From NCBI GenBank assembly GCA_947359465.1, contig OX375880.1:17988120-18052119 (forward strand): DNA of 64,000 nt, given 5' to 3'. Source of the stretch: Metellina segmentata. Taxonomy: Eukaryota; Arthropoda; Arachnida; Araneae; Tetragnathidae. Within the stretch, counting starts at the first letter, position 1. Every line of letters starts with the position of its first letter. Below the pieces are notes generated by a model. It was not told the origin of the DNA. It did not search any database and saw only the letters and a list, made by a program, of their open reading frames with translations. Below, one piece after another: positions 52,601 through 62,743 of this stretch. The position numbers and the translations under genes were made by a program.

Positions 52601-53991
52601 TAGGTCAACACTTCACAATAGTGACCGACTGTGATGCCTTCACTAAGACAATGACAAAAAAAGATGTCTGTACGCGCATTGCTCGATGGATTTTACTTCT
52701 TCAAGACTTTGATTATTCAATCGTTCATCGCTCAGGAACAAAAATGGCTCATGTTGATGCTTTGAGTCGTGTGCTTGTTGTTTCCGTATCTCCTGATCCA
52801 CTTACTATTCGTATACATCGTGCTCAACAACAAGATGCTTCTCTTCGCGCCATCTGTGAACTCGCATCAAAATCGAATTATAATGACTTTACTACAAAGA
52901 ATGGTGTTCTTTACAAATTCGTCAATGGCAATGACATTCTTGTTGTACCAGAATCGATGCACCTTGATATAATTCGTAGTGCCCATGAACGAGGTCACTT
53001 TGCCGTTAAAAGAACAGAGGAACTCATTAAGCAGCAGTACTATATTCCTCAATTACACCAAAAGATCGAACAGTATATATCAACTTGTATACCTTGCCTT
53101 CTCTCAAACAAAAAAGCCGGCAAACAAGAGGGTCTGTTAAATCCTCTTCCCAAAGACGATACTCCTCTACATACATACCATCTCGATCATCTCGGACCGT
53201 TAGCAACTTCAAACAAAAATTATCGTCATATTTTAGCTGTGATTGACTCATTCACCAAGTTCTGTTGGCTCTATCCGTGTAAATCAACCACATCCAAAGA
53301 AGTTATTGCTAAGCTTGAAGTGCAAAAAACTACTTTTGGTAATCCCTCCCGAATTCTCACTGATCGTGGTTCCGCTTTCACATCTGATGAATTCACGCAA
53401 TATTGTGCCAATGAAAACATTCAACTGCACCACGTAACTACTGGTTTGCCCCGTGCAAATGGACAGGTCGAAAGACTCAACCGCAGTATCATCGCTGTGA
53501 TTTCAAAGTTGTCCCAACCTGATCCCACGACGTGGTACAAGCATGTCGCTGCAGTGCAACAGACTATCAATTCCACTTATCATCGAAGCATTGACACAAC
53601 TCCGTTCGAACTGCTCATAGGTGCAAAAATGAAAACTAAAAGTGATCATCAACTTCTCCAATTGTTATCTGATGAAATGCGTCGTGCCTTCGAAACAAAT
53701 CGTGACGAACTGCGAAAGTGTGCTAAAGAACAAATTTTGAAAATCCAACATGAAAACAAACATTCCTATAACTTACGTCGCAAACATCCTCAACAGTACG
53801 CGGTCAATGATCCTGTGCTTATTAAACGTACTCAGACTGCACCAGGACAGAAGTTCCTACCAAACTATCTCGGACCATACAAGATCACAAAAGTAAAACC
53901 TAATCATACATATGATGTTACACGAATTAGTGGAAACAATGGACCCAAAACTACCTCCACCATTGCTGAATATATTAAGCCATTCACTTAA
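49624..53991 (+). CDS. Gag-Pol polyprotein of a Ty3/Gypsy retrotransposon
   Basis: 1455 residues from the first in-frame ATG at 49624. The frame is open ~50 bases further upstream, but only from a GTG, which I reject for a eukaryote. Domains: a SAP-like helix pair at ~66-98; Gag ~188-345; two CCHC knuckles at 403-416 (CYNCNGTNHISRNC) and 425-438 (CLICKNFGHISSQC); aspartic protease with DTG at 476-478; reverse transcriptase ~640-810 with D723 (FSTLDMKNAF) and YMDD at 786-789; RNase H from about 930 (D935, D1002); integrase with HHCC (H1121, H1125, C1155, C1158), DDE triad D1188, D1247, E1283 (D35E spacing) and a GPY module at 1417-1419. No chromodomain. Gag and Pol are one frame with no shift or stop. 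All catalytic residues are present, so it may be active. Confidence 0.97.
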   Translation: MTSLILDNIPFLSNFLKNGSIRNIKLLFSIVYPNEIYDRTSRRKLRVFAGFDSDFNLQNAKESLLKELSLTNFICICDILNLDVEGSAEELCERILLSLSDLKSLHEMLDSNSDDETEQEVVCSSSKREKEGTEISPKPLSQVASPTSQNISHPTPEEQNIQTNPFSVKTFSFSDDSSKSNAAVVDRFSWLFLKDVLIEERSFSGLNSYSVYSFIKDVENFFSLYGVTLELQKLLICKKLLIGAAKTFIQSQNALTTFSSLKTALINEFGQRFNSREIHVELSRRKLDEKESLAEYLIALREIAARSDAQIDESSIIDYCIRGINDSNANKMILYGSKSMTEFKEKLNIYEKIFQSKNRFSNNHSRTHNETNTSRTFDSKLHHYPQNSKSQNQTSISSKHLTCYNCNGTNHISRNCPDKNRGKRCLICKNFGHISSQCLKTATQKSPDVVSSIKEITPHTCKVITLLNTKYSALIDTGSPVTLMQHGIWKFIGSPELTHNTSLLTGFGSAKTPVIGTFTSSIQIDGINFDTTFRVVPDSSMTYPILIGCDVIHQATMTVAPDGIKFTKTDPTSTSLSENFILHIEDDTPEFDVDRSIPRKIRDDVQQLLQSYLPKKTKSTDVALSVTLVDEKPIYHSPRRLPFVERDIVEKQVDEWLANDVIEPCSSPYSSQTLVVRKKNGDPRVVIDYRQINKVIEKDRYPLPLIEDILDQLQDAKVFSTLDMKNAFHQVSVAEQSRPYTSFVTYRGQYQFKRMPFGMVNCPAVFQRFINTVFRDLIVEGIVLPYMDDLVIPAKDDVEALSRLRLVLDVAKDFGLEINFKKCQFFHRRIEFLGHIVESGKLFPSPSKTDAVTRYPEPKCTKDVQKFLGLTGYFRKFIPSYSLIAKPLSDLLRKDCKFHFDANERSSFLHLKRLLCENPVLAIYRQNAETEVHCDASIDGFGCILLQKDTDNKFHPVYYHSRKTNDSQRKYSSYELEVLAIVEALRKFRVYILGQHFTIVTDCDAFTKTMTKKDVCTRIARWILLLQDFDYSIVHRSGTKMAHVDALSRVLVVSVSPDPLTIRIHRAQQQDASLRAICELASKSNYNDFTTKNGVLYKFVNGNDILVVPESMHLDIIRSAHERGHFAVKRTEELIKQQYYIPQLHQKIEQYISTCIPCLLSNKKAGKQEGLLNPLPKDDTPLHTYHLDHLGPLATSNKNYRHILAVIDSFTKFCWLYPCKSTTSKEVIAKLEVQKTTFGNPSRILTDRGSAFTSDEFTQYCANENIQLHHVTTGLPRANGQVERLNRSIIAVISKLSQPDPTTWYKHVAAVQQTINSTYHRSIDTTPFELLIGAKMKTKSDHQLLQLLSDEMRRAFETNRDELRKCAKEQILKIQHENKHSYNLRRKHPQQYAVNDPVLIKRTQTAPGQKFLPNYLGPYKITKVKPNHTYDVTRISGNNGPKTTSTIAEYIKPFT

Positions 53992-54579
53992 TATTTTTGC
54001 ATCTTACATTTTATTTTATTTCCATTATGTCTATTGTAGATTTTATGTTTTCTTAATTTTTTTTACAAAATGTTAATGTATGAAGACGAAAAATATTCTT
54101 TTCCATTTGTGTTTAAAATATTTTCTTTTGATTGAAATATCTAATTTTTTTTCCCACTCATTAATTTTTTTTTCTGTGTGCAATTACCTCTTGCATTCAT
54201 ATAAACCTTGACATTTATAACTGTACTTTCCCTGTTACTTTGCATACCAGGTTACGTATAGAAATTTTTTTTGATGATGTTTTGTTTTAAATTTTCATGT
54301 TCTATATGCTTCATTTAGAATTTTTGATTACTACTTTTCATTTACATTACTGTTTTGTGCATTATAATTTGACCTTCAAAACTATTATGTTCTGTTTTGA
54401 ATTTATTGCTAATTATTCAAATATGTTAGTGAGTCAAATGTGTCAAATATGTTTAATAGTGCCATATTCTATTTTTGTTTAATTTTTCTATTTGATGTTA
54501 TATTTTCCCCATGAAGTGCTTTATTTCCCTGTGTTATATTGCTTTCATGCGAGGTCGCATGCGTTGTCGGATGGCCGAT
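53992..54579 (+). other. Retrotransposon 3' untranslated region
   Basis: Very AT-rich, T-rich on this strand. It has a 61-codon chance frame and ends GCGTTGTCGGATGGCCGAT against the LTR. No env, no obvious polypurine tract. Confidence 0.8.
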
Positions 54580-54861
54580 TGTGGGAAAATAGTCCCGTCG
54601 GTTCCCATTCTACGCGTATGTATACAGTAGCGGTGACGCGCCGCATCACATAGTACCTAAGCAGACGTTGAATGTAAGCCGCGGAAGCAAGAGCTTAGCG
54701 CTTTAAGTTATTGAGCTATGACGAGCTCTATTGAATGTTATGTGACGATGTTAATTGCCGATGTTTCCTCCTCATTGTTTTAACTGTTAACTGTTTTGTC
54801 CCATGTTCCTTTTACATAATAAAGTGTCCGTCTTAACTAGCAGTTATCTATTTGATCCCAT
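54580..54861 (+). repeat. 3' LTR
   Basis: One substitution from the 5' LTR. The AATAAA signal at 54818-54823 would end the transcript in R. Confidence 0.96.
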
Positions 54862-54866
54862 AAAAG

Positions 54867-55385
54867 TATTCGAACATTGATATTCCAATACCCTTTATAG
54901 AAATGCGGCTTTACGCATCTCCCTAATGATGGTGATAATCCTAACCTAATGATGGTTTGGTGATTATCGTAAGATGTTACATCACCAAACGAGGCGATAG
55001 GATCAATATATCAGCCAATCCAATCAATTTTTCAGAACAGTCAGAGTCACGTGACTGCTAGCTGACTTGTTCGTCACCTTTTGAAGCTTCTCTCAATAGC
55101 AATGATCATTCTACTTGTATTTCACGTCTATGGGAGAGATGGGAATTCCTGTATCGATACTTTTCCCTCGATACCGATATTTTAAATAGATCCGCAGTTA
55201 GTGGATCGATACATTTTGGTTAATAATATTGCAGATATTCCGTGAAATCCGGTTATCAAATCGAATCGGACCTAGGCGAAATTTCTTTTCCATTGGAAGC
55301 TAGTTACTCAATCCAAAAACAATCCCACAACAAGCGATTTGCACCGGTACTGGTGCCAATACTCTTAAAGTACCCATACCCGGTA
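54867..55385. other. End of the TTCGAATA array, then spacer
   Basis: TATTCGAACATTGATATTCC (54867-54886) is the last of the array. 55150-55230 has TATCGATAC motifs also seen at 57290-57360. No gene. Confidence 0.5.
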
Positions 55386-55900
55386 AAGGTAGGTAGGTAG
55401 TTAATTAACGTCACACTGGATTAACACAGTGGGCTATTGACGACGGTCTGGGATCAATCCCTAAGGAAAGTAATGGTAATGGTAATTTTAGTTAACGTCG
55501 TACTAGAGCAACACAACGGGCTATTGACGAAGGTCCGGGATCAGTCCCTTAAGGGAAAGATCCGAAGACAACACCTCGTCATTTTGAACCACGGTCAGAT
55601 GACGAAGCAACACCTGAGCTGGCACCCCACTCTCCAAACTTCCACGCCAACCCAATGTGAGGACTTTCAGCGAAGACAGATTTAAGGTGCACCAGCCGCC
55701 TCTACACCATACGCCTACAAACATCCATGTCCGAACCCGGATTCGAACCAGGAACCTTCCGATCTAGAGGGCCTAAGGGAAAGATCCAAGAACAACGCCT
55801 CGTCATTTTGAACCACGGTCAGATGGCGAGAACAAAGCCTGAGCTGACACCCCACTCTCCACACCACGACATATTTGACGTGGACCATCCCACACGAACA
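55386..55900 (-). mobile_element. SINE-B copy split by SINE-A
   Basis: The tail part is 55386-55470 (GGTAGGTAGTTAATTAACGTC) and the body 55772-55900 (CTAAGGGAAAGATCC ... GACATATTTGACGTGG). Confidence 0.85.
55471..55771 (-). mobile_element. SINE-A copy, 5' truncated in the head
   Basis: Reverse strand from GGTAATGGTAATTTT to the CCTCTAGATCGG part of the head. Flanked by CCTAAGGAAAG / CCTAAGGGAAAG, a TSD with one indel. Confidence 0.9.
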
Positions 55901-55910
55901 CGACGATAGG

Positions 55911-56139
55911 TACGTAGGTATTTTAACTAGAGTCACTCTGGAGCAACACAACGGGGTGTTGGCAGCGACGGTCCAGGACTAAACCTGAAGGGAAATATCC
56001 GGAGACAATATCACGTACTTTTCACACACAATTACGGTCAGATTACTAGAAACAAAAACCTAAACCCCACTCTCCGCACAACCACACCAGATTTAACGTG
56101 CATCATTCCTCACGTACACGACGGACTTTGATTGGATGC
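55911..56139 (-). repeat. SINE-B copy, diverged
   Basis: Tail GTAGGTATTTTAACTAGAGTCAC, body with several indels, and ACGACGGACTTTGATTGGA. The head is missing. Confidence 0.8.
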
Positions 56140-56394
56140 TAATAAGAGGGAGAGCAACTATAGGGAGTCCCAAAATTCACGTAAGATTTGAATTTTGCAC
56201 CATTTATGCGATAAAGTGTAGCCAACGAAAAAAAAAGACAGCGTGGCAACTGACAGTTCAGGGTTATTATAAATGGAGCGCTACACCAAATAACATATTA
56301 TCATTGTTGAGCAATATTTAAAAAATAATAAAGGGAGTTTGGCAGCTAAAGTCGCAATTTTCGCACAAAATATGCGACACGATAATCCAATTTC

Positions 56395-56745
56395 TTGCGT
56401 CTAAATTGCAAGATATGGATGTGGACGACACGTGGTTTCAACAAGACGGGTGCCACATGCCATACAGCCCGAGAAACAATTCAATCCTGGTCGTGTAATT
56501 TCCCGTTTTGGTGATCAAAATTGACAGCCCGGATCATACGATTTAACGCCGTCGGACATTTTTCTTTGGGGTTTTTGAAGTCTAAGCTTTATGCCAACAA
56601 GCCCACGACCACCCACTCCTTGAAGATGGAAATTGAGCGCAGTATCACCGAAATTCAGTCACATTTATGCAAAACGGTCATGGAAAATTTCAACAAAAGA
56701 GTACGTATGCGCTAGCAAAAGTCTTGGAGGCCATTTACCCGATAG
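56395..56745 (+). pseudogene. mariner-type transposase remnant
   Basis: Pieces of an IS630/Tc1/mariner transposase C-terminal half. DDTWFQQDG with the second catalytic Asp is near 56420-56445, DLTPSDIFLWGFLKSKLYANKP with the third acidic position near 56540-56605, and VMENFNKRVRMR near 56680-56715. Frameshifts separate the first from the second. The N-terminal half is absent. Confidence 0.85.
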
Positions 56746-56899
56746 AGGCTATTACATACATAACCCTACATTGTATACTTTATGAATCAATAAAATTTTT
56801 TATAGTGAAGCGTTCTCAAAGTGCAGGAAGACATCTATAGATCTCTGGAATGTCCTTCCAGTACATGACTGGTACTCGAGAAATCGTCCTGGAGACGCC

Positions 56900-57143
56900 C
56901 TACTCTTTGAGGGCCATTGAAGTCAGTAGACTTGTATTTCCCGATTTGCCAGTGGACACTTGAGGAGTCTCTCCTACGAACAGGGCCAGAAGGTTTTCAG
57001 GACATGTACCAAGTGCAGAGCTGAACAGGCTTCATCAGCTCATATTTTAAAATGTATTGACTTTACAATGGACAAGGTTTTTTCGGAACCTCTACTTTTC
57101 TTGGACTTATTGGGGTTTATGGACTTGGTCTAATTTAAAGAGA
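56900..57143 (+). pseudogene. C-terminal fragment of a LINE-type protein
   Basis: Forward frame gives SGHLRSLSYEQGQKVF, CTKCRAEQASSAHILKC and EPLLFLDLLGFMDLV followed by a stop. This cysteine-containing tail with HIL.C and LLFLDFL...DLV is one I associate with arthropod non-LTR retrotransposon proteins. Only about 70 residues remain. It lies inside the mariner-like element and presumably inserted there. Confidence 0.6.
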
Positions 57144-57248
57144 CCATGTCGGGGATTAGTAACAACAATAAAAAAATTACGATTTTTAATTATAAACCTG
57201 TGTTTTCTATCAAAATTACTTCTTGCGTGAATTTTGGGACACCCTATA

Positions 57249-57745
57249 GAAAAAAAAAGAGTACTGTGAAGCAAAAAGCTTTTTGCTTGTATCGAATATC
57301 GATACTTCACGAATCGATACTCTTTGTTACGATGTTTCAGAAGTATTAGTATTGATACTACGTGCTTCGAAACGGATAAATCCAGAATTATCGATTATCC
57401 TGACCAAAATTACCCAGTTGAAGTAATTGGAAGATTTCAATGTCTCCGCCATTACAAAAAGGTCACTGACACAAGAGTTCTAAAATCCTGTTTCACATCC
57501 AAAAAGGTCGGTGGACGAAAATTAAATCAGTATCCAATACAGCTTTAAGGAATCCCTCTGGTAATGGTTTATCTAAAGATCGCTGTCAACGTGAAAAGGG
57601 CTAATAACTATTAATGAATCTGGCCTGAAAATTGAATAGCGATCGTCAAGCCATCGCCATTCAAGATTGTAAATGAATGTAGCCAGATGTATCGAACGTT
57701 TTCACTTTCTGGATTCATGAAACAGTAATTTTCCTCCTCTTAGAG
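57249..57745. other. Spacer
   Basis: TATCGAATATCGATACTTC-type motifs near 57290-57365 resemble 55150-55230. Otherwise nothing. Confidence 0.35.
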
Positions 57746-58147
57746 CAGTGGTTCTTAAAACGTTTTTAGGCAACCACTTGAATCTAAAAAATAAATTCTC
57801 GTACCCCCTTGAAAAATGCGTTTCTATTTATTTAGGAAATTATATCTATTGCAAGGTCATTTATTTATTAAAGAATAAACACATCGCCGGGCTGCAAGAA
57901 AAGTGACATAACTCAAAATTGCAGCATTTGAGAAACATCAACTTAAAGGGTACTATAAAACTTATATTGAAATAGTATAAGCTTGTTTTAAATTTTAGGT
58001 AAGTATTTATGGTGGTAACTCCTCTATTACATTCTATAGAATAGTAATATAACACGCTGGGGCACCTCATGCATATTTTTCAATGACATAACATCAAAGT
58101 TTTATTTTTTTGACTTGTGTCGCTTTCCTTACCGGGGTGCGAAATAT
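57746..58147. repeat. hAT-like end fragment
   Basis: CAGTGGTTCTTAAAACG at 57746 and GTACCCCCTTGAAAAATG are typical of a hAT terminus. 58077-58145 (TCAATGACATAACATC ... CCGGGGTGCGA) is shared with 9324-9390. No right TIR found. Confidence 0.55.
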
Positions 58148-58775
58148 TTACATATACATGCGAAACAATTATCTCAATTTTCAATGACTACGTTGTTGTT
58201 TATTCATAACTAGGATAAATGACCCGACGGTTGCATAACGAAATATGTATTTATTTTGGTCAAACTTCACGCATTTACATATTTGTTAAAACCTGACGGT
58301 ACGTGGACACTGGCTGTGCACAAACCTTTTTTCACCACTATCGGTCAACTTTTGTTGATCACTGTATCTATAAACCTTTTTCCAACATTATCTGTCCACA
58401 TGCCTTGCTTTCGCATGGTGTTTTTTGAGCAATCCTGGTAAAACAATATTATTGGAAAACTTAATTTTTGATCAACACTGGAAAAGAATAAATTGCGTAC
58501 GGCAATCGCTTTATACTTAATCAATGTCGCAACAGTTTGTTAAATGGCTAAGAACAGACACCAGAGAACGGAGGAAGTGCGGAAGAGGTCAAATCTACTA
58601 CTGCTTCACAAGCTGATGATACACTACATTCGACATCTACCCATTTATTGAATAACATCAGATAAGCAAAAACAAGGAGCCACTGCAAAAAGAAAATTTG
58701 CTGTATCACCAGATCTTTTACTACAGTTGCCCCATAATAATTCAAAAGAGGACGGGCCTGCACAAATTATATCGA
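58148..58775. other. Spacer, probably left part of a hAT element
   Basis: 58752-58775 (GACGGGCCTGCACAAATTATATCGA) resembles the inverse of 61690-61725 (AATTCTTGCACAGGGCACAGG). It may be the left end of the element whose transposase follows at 59.47 kb. Nothing else recognised. Confidence 0.35.
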
Positions 58776-59426
58776 CTAGGGGGCCTGCCCCCTGCTCGCT
58801 AACGCTCGCCAACCCCCGGAGGATTGCTTCGCAATCCTCATTGGTTCGCTGCGCGAACCTATGCTCGCTTCGCTCGCCTCAATGAAGATATGTGTCCTAG
58901 CAGAAGGGATTGTTTACAAAATGTTACCAAAAAAATGTTTTTCAAATCTAAATTTGCTGTATTACAGAAAAAATATATACAGTATCTCTAAAATCAGAAT
59001 TTAAATGAAAACTTTGTGCAAATTTTGACTCGAAATGTGAGCGTTGCTTTGGAAATTGAATACCCAGCATGTTGTTTGTGTGTACATTTTCCCAGCACTC
59101 AAACGACCCACACTTTTTCATTGAGTTTGTTGCCGAAAGTTGTAGTGCAAGCGTCTTGTTGAACTATAATTGTTGGCCCTGAAAAGGACCGTTTTTTAAA
59201 TGGCCCTGAAAAGATCCTCCGCTTTTTTTTATTTATATTATAAACTAACTGCAACAGCTCATTAAAATTTCCTTTTCTTTTTTTCAATAAAATTTCATCC
59301 GATAACGCTATAAATTCAATCGATGCGCGAGACTTCGCGATAAACAAACAATCGTACAGTGTTGCCAAAATGCGATTACATATAACGTCTTTTTTGCGTG
59401 CCACGTAAGAGAATTATATATATAGA
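58776..59426 (-). mobile_element. Helitron-like element, type 2
   Basis: Reverse strand: starts A|TCTATATATATAATTC and ends GGGGGCAGGCCCCCTAG|T. The 3' end has the stems GGATTGCGAAGCAATCC and GTTCGCGCAGCGAACC and direct GCGAGCG-TTA-GCGAGC motifs, as at 33285-33412. 651 bp, non-coding. Inserted next to the hAT remnant at 59.47 kb. Confidence 0.83.
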
Positions 59427-59469
59427 TACTTTACAAAATATGAATACTAGCTAAATTAGACTACTGCTA

Positions 59470-61615
59470 AATTACAACGATCCTCATTCCTGGCCTGCTT
59501 TTACAAATAAATTAATATATTCCCTTGTCACACATGGTCCAGATCAAGTCGACAACAATAATTTTAACTCGTTGAAAGCAGACGATTCAGGGCGAAAATT
59601 TACAAAGGATTTGTTTTATGTCAATCAAATTAACGGAGAAACTGTTTGAAGCAAATGGATTTTATCTTCCATTAATGAAAATGTAGTATTCTGCTTTCCT
59701 TGTATGCTTTTCGACGCAAATAGCATAAGCTTTTAGACCCACAAAGAGGATTTCAAGATTGGAGGCACCTTTATCCTGTTATTCCCCAACACGAACATTA
59801 TCCGGAGCACCGAAATTAGTATGTGAAATGGAAAGTCAGGTAATGCAATTGATGATTATGTAGATAATTCAATAAACAAGGCAAATGTAAGGGAGTAAGT
59901 GTACAGATTTTGGAAATTTATAATTTAGCATTATCTGTACCTTGTGCAGCTCATCTGTATATATAAAACACTAACGTACGTGGACCCGAAATCGACGTTA
60001 TTTGTGTATCGTCGAATGGCAACAAGGACAAAATAAGGAATTAAATCGTAATATTTATGTTTGAACTTACATTTTATTTCTTCCTTTGATGTAAAAGTAA
60101 TTTAAACGTAATTTTACTACCCGGTATCTGGCCACCTCAGAATTAATGTTAACTTTTTTAATTTGATTTAGAATTCCGTGTTTGAGTATTTGAGTTGACT
60201 GCGAGATGTTGCGGACATATTTGAGGATTCCCTAGTATTATAAATATGTGTAATTTTTGTTAATAAATCATTATTATCTTTGTCAATATCGTTGAAAAGT
60301 CTTTTGTCGCATTATTCTATTTCACAATATAATCATTAAGTCGAAATTCAACACGTTTGAATAGATACGTACGTGTTTTTCTTTCAGAATTTTGCAATTT
60401 TTCAAGGATCGGAATTTTATTTTTGTTTGCATTATGTGTTCCGGTATATTACTTATTGCAGAAATATTATTTATATATATAATATTATTTCATGCTGCAT
60501 CTACAACTTCAGAAATGATTACTTTTTTTTGGTACTGTGCAGAGATTATTTAATTTTTTCTAATCCTCAACAACACGTTGAGACATTTTAATTAAAGTGC
60601 TTATAATTATCACTTAAAAGTTTTTCTGATGCAAGGTGGTCATCAAAGGTCAGTGCAATAAAGGCGCTGCATTTAGAATTATCTGAAGTAAAGATAGAAC
60701 TGCAAACTATTGCCAACGATTTTTCAAATCCGGAAGTTGTATCGAGTGCAAGAAGTTTAAATTTGCAAATTAATTAGATTTATATGTACTCTTTCCATGT
60801 GGAATAAAATTCTACAATGCACCGATCGAACATATAAAGCATTGAAACAGAAAGATTTGTCAATAGATTGGGAAACAATAAATTGCTGGATTACGTAGTA
60901 CATTACAAGGGCTTCGAGATACAAGTTTTGAACAAAATTTCCAGGAAGTACAAAATTTGACTGAAGAAGGGATTTCTTAATAAACGAAAGAGAAGAGTTA
61001 ATATAGTGGAAATACGTAGATGAAACACCAGATAAAGGAAGTAACTTGACACCCGAAGAATTATTTAAAATACAAATTGACAGGGTTCTTGACACTATTG
61101 TCTTAAATAAATTGGCGTAATCCAAAAATGAAAACTATCTGTGACGATTTTTGCTTTCTCTATGGCTCGTCTTATGCATGAGTGTTGCTAATTTTAAAAA
61201 AATCGGCTGCAGATCTCGCTATTTAATATAGCAAAGATTTAAAAAAGTACGAATTTCCATGTGAAATTGGAAAGTTTTAAGCTTGAAGTAACGACTCTAA
61301 TACAAAATATCAGAACTGCATCTCCATTTAATATTCTACAGGCTCTTCATGATTAGTTTATTTGATTCGCTCCCAAATATCAATGTGTGTCGCTCTTTGA
61401 ATATTTCTAACTCTTCCCGTTTCTATTGCTTCGTGCGAAAAAAGTTTTAGCAAGTTAAAATGAATAAAAAATTATTTAAATCAACTATCGGACAAGAACG
61501 ATTATCCAATCTTTCTATTATTTCAATTGAATACAATATCGTTAAAAATATTAATTATGATTATATAATAAATGAATTTGCTGAAATGAAAGCCAGAAAA
61601 GTGCAATTAAAATAA
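59470..61615 (+). pseudogene. hAT transposase, DUF4371/ZMYM-like, decayed
   Basis: Forward pieces in family order. NDPHSWPAFTNKLIYSLVTHGPDQ-type TTF start (59475-59545), DDSGRKFTKDLFYVNQINGE (59585-59645), WILSSINENVVFCFPCMLFD (59658-59718), a WRHLYP...HENYPEH remnant to 59815. A TRW-like DARWSSKVSAIKALHLELSE segment (60630-60690), TPEELFKIQIDRVLDTIV (61050-61105), and a C-terminal dimerisation tail TIGQERLSNLSIISIEYNIVK to KARKVQLK and a stop at about 61615. Region 59850-60620 and the catalytic Asp segment are lost or unrecognisable. Many stops. Different copy and orientation from 46.1-48.5 kb. Confidence 0.85.
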
Positions 61616-61751
61616 ATCTTATTAAAAATCTATTGTAATATATTTATGTTATTATTTTCCCAAACCTAGTAATTAAGGGGCCTTAATTCAAATTCTTGCA
61701 CAGGGCACAGGAATGGCTAATTACGGTACTGCCAGTAGTATTCATCTAAAG

Positions 61752-62723
61752 CAGGGGTGGCCAACCTGTGGCGCATGCGCCAAGCTTGGCGCATTGGATG
61801 ATTACAAGTGGCGCATTGCATTATTGTGTCTCCTTATTTTTTTGAAGTAGATAACTGAAAATATCTTTATATTTTCAACACCATAGTACTCTCAGTTTAA
61901 TTCATAGAGCTTTCTTACTCCTCATTTCGTCGCAATTTTTTGAGTTTGCAATTTATATTCTGTGTGATACGACGTACTTGTGATCTGTTTGTTCTTTTTC
62001 AAGATTTTGTGTACTATTTAATGTTTTTTTTTCGTACATTACTGTTATTTATCACTGTGCAAAAGAAAATGTGCAAAAGAAGCGCAAAAAGTATGAGAGA
62101 AAAAGTGAATTTAACGAACAGAAAATGAGTTATTTACAGCAAGTCCATCAGGAAAATCGTTTTTTGCATTGTTTGTGAAACTACTCTTTTACATAATAGA
62201 AGCCATGATCTTAATAAACACTATAAAACACAGCATCAGGCTAATATAGAGTGAAAAATTAAACTTGTTCTAGGTCGGAGTTACGTAAAGAATATGTGAC
62301 TAAAAAATGGAAGAAAGCAGAAGACAAAATATTTTTGCTAATGTAAGTTGTGAAGACGAGAGGCGATGACAGAAGCGTCCTGTGAAATTGCTTTAGCAAT
62401 GGCGGAAAAAAAACCTATTCTTACGGAGAAGCCTTGTTTTCAAATATTTGCACGCCATCTTGGTTATAAAGGTACTGAAAACGAGGTCGCGAATGACTGA
62501 TTCAAATTTGAAGAATTCTCTGTAATATACATTGTTTTACATACAATATAGTTCAATAATTTTAAAATGTTAATTATGTCGATAAACATACTTTTATTAA
62601 AAAAAGTTACTAAGGATATGGCAGGACCATGAACGTAAGGTAAAAAAGGTGCTTGAATTGTATGGCGCATCTGAACTCGTATATGAGAAAAATTGGCGCA
62701 TGGTATGTAAAAGGTTGGCCCTG
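61752..62723 (+). mobile_element. hAT element with 8-bp TSD
   Basis: Left CAGGGGTGGCCAACCT and right the inverse of CAGGGCCAACCTTTTAC. ATCTAAAG (61744-61751) / ATTTAAAG (62724-62731). GCGCATGCGCCAAGCTTGGCGCA near the left end and TTGGCGCATGG near the right. Contains an N-terminal transposase fragment. Confidence 0.9.
62060..62470 (+). pseudogene. N-terminal fragment of a BED-type hAT transposase
   Basis: Forward pieces: KRSAKSMREKVNLTNRK, then a zinc-finger-like CIVCETTLLHNRSHDLNKHY with C-x2-C and spaced His, TQHQANIE, and AMTEASCEIALAMAEKKPIL followed by TEKPCFQIFARHLG. The order (BED-like finger, then the EASFEVA..IA..KKPFSDGE region) matches ZBED5/GTF2IRD2-like hAT transposases. In-frame stops occur, and everything after ~130 residues is deleted. 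Confidence 0.7.
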
Positions 62724-62743
62724 ATTTAAAGTATTCGGATACC

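Larger units (their letters stand above)
49187..54866 (+). mobile_element. Ty3/Gypsy LTR retrotransposon, intact
   Basis: Two 282-bp LTRs (49192-49473, 54580-54861) flank one long Gag-Pol ORF. AAAAG is duplicated outside (49187-49191, 54862-54866). Removing the element joins GAACACAAAAG to TATTCGAAC, normal array sequence. No env gene. The 586 bp between the ORF and 3' LTR are AT-rich, and I see no clear polypurine tract before 54580. The last base of the LTR is uncertain because the next base is also A. Confidence 0.97.
56161..57246 (+). mobile_element. mariner-like element
   Basis: Ends TAGGGAGTCCCAAAATTCACG and the inverse of TAGGGTGTCCCAAAATTCACG, with TA duplicated outside (56159-56160, 57247-57248). 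Contains a transposase remnant and a LINE fragment. 1086 bp. Confidence 0.9.

Noticed and set aside
54297..54482. Possible env-like or accessory ORF after Pol
   Set aside because: 61 codons in very T-rich sequence; hydrophobicity follows from composition and there is no signal or motif.
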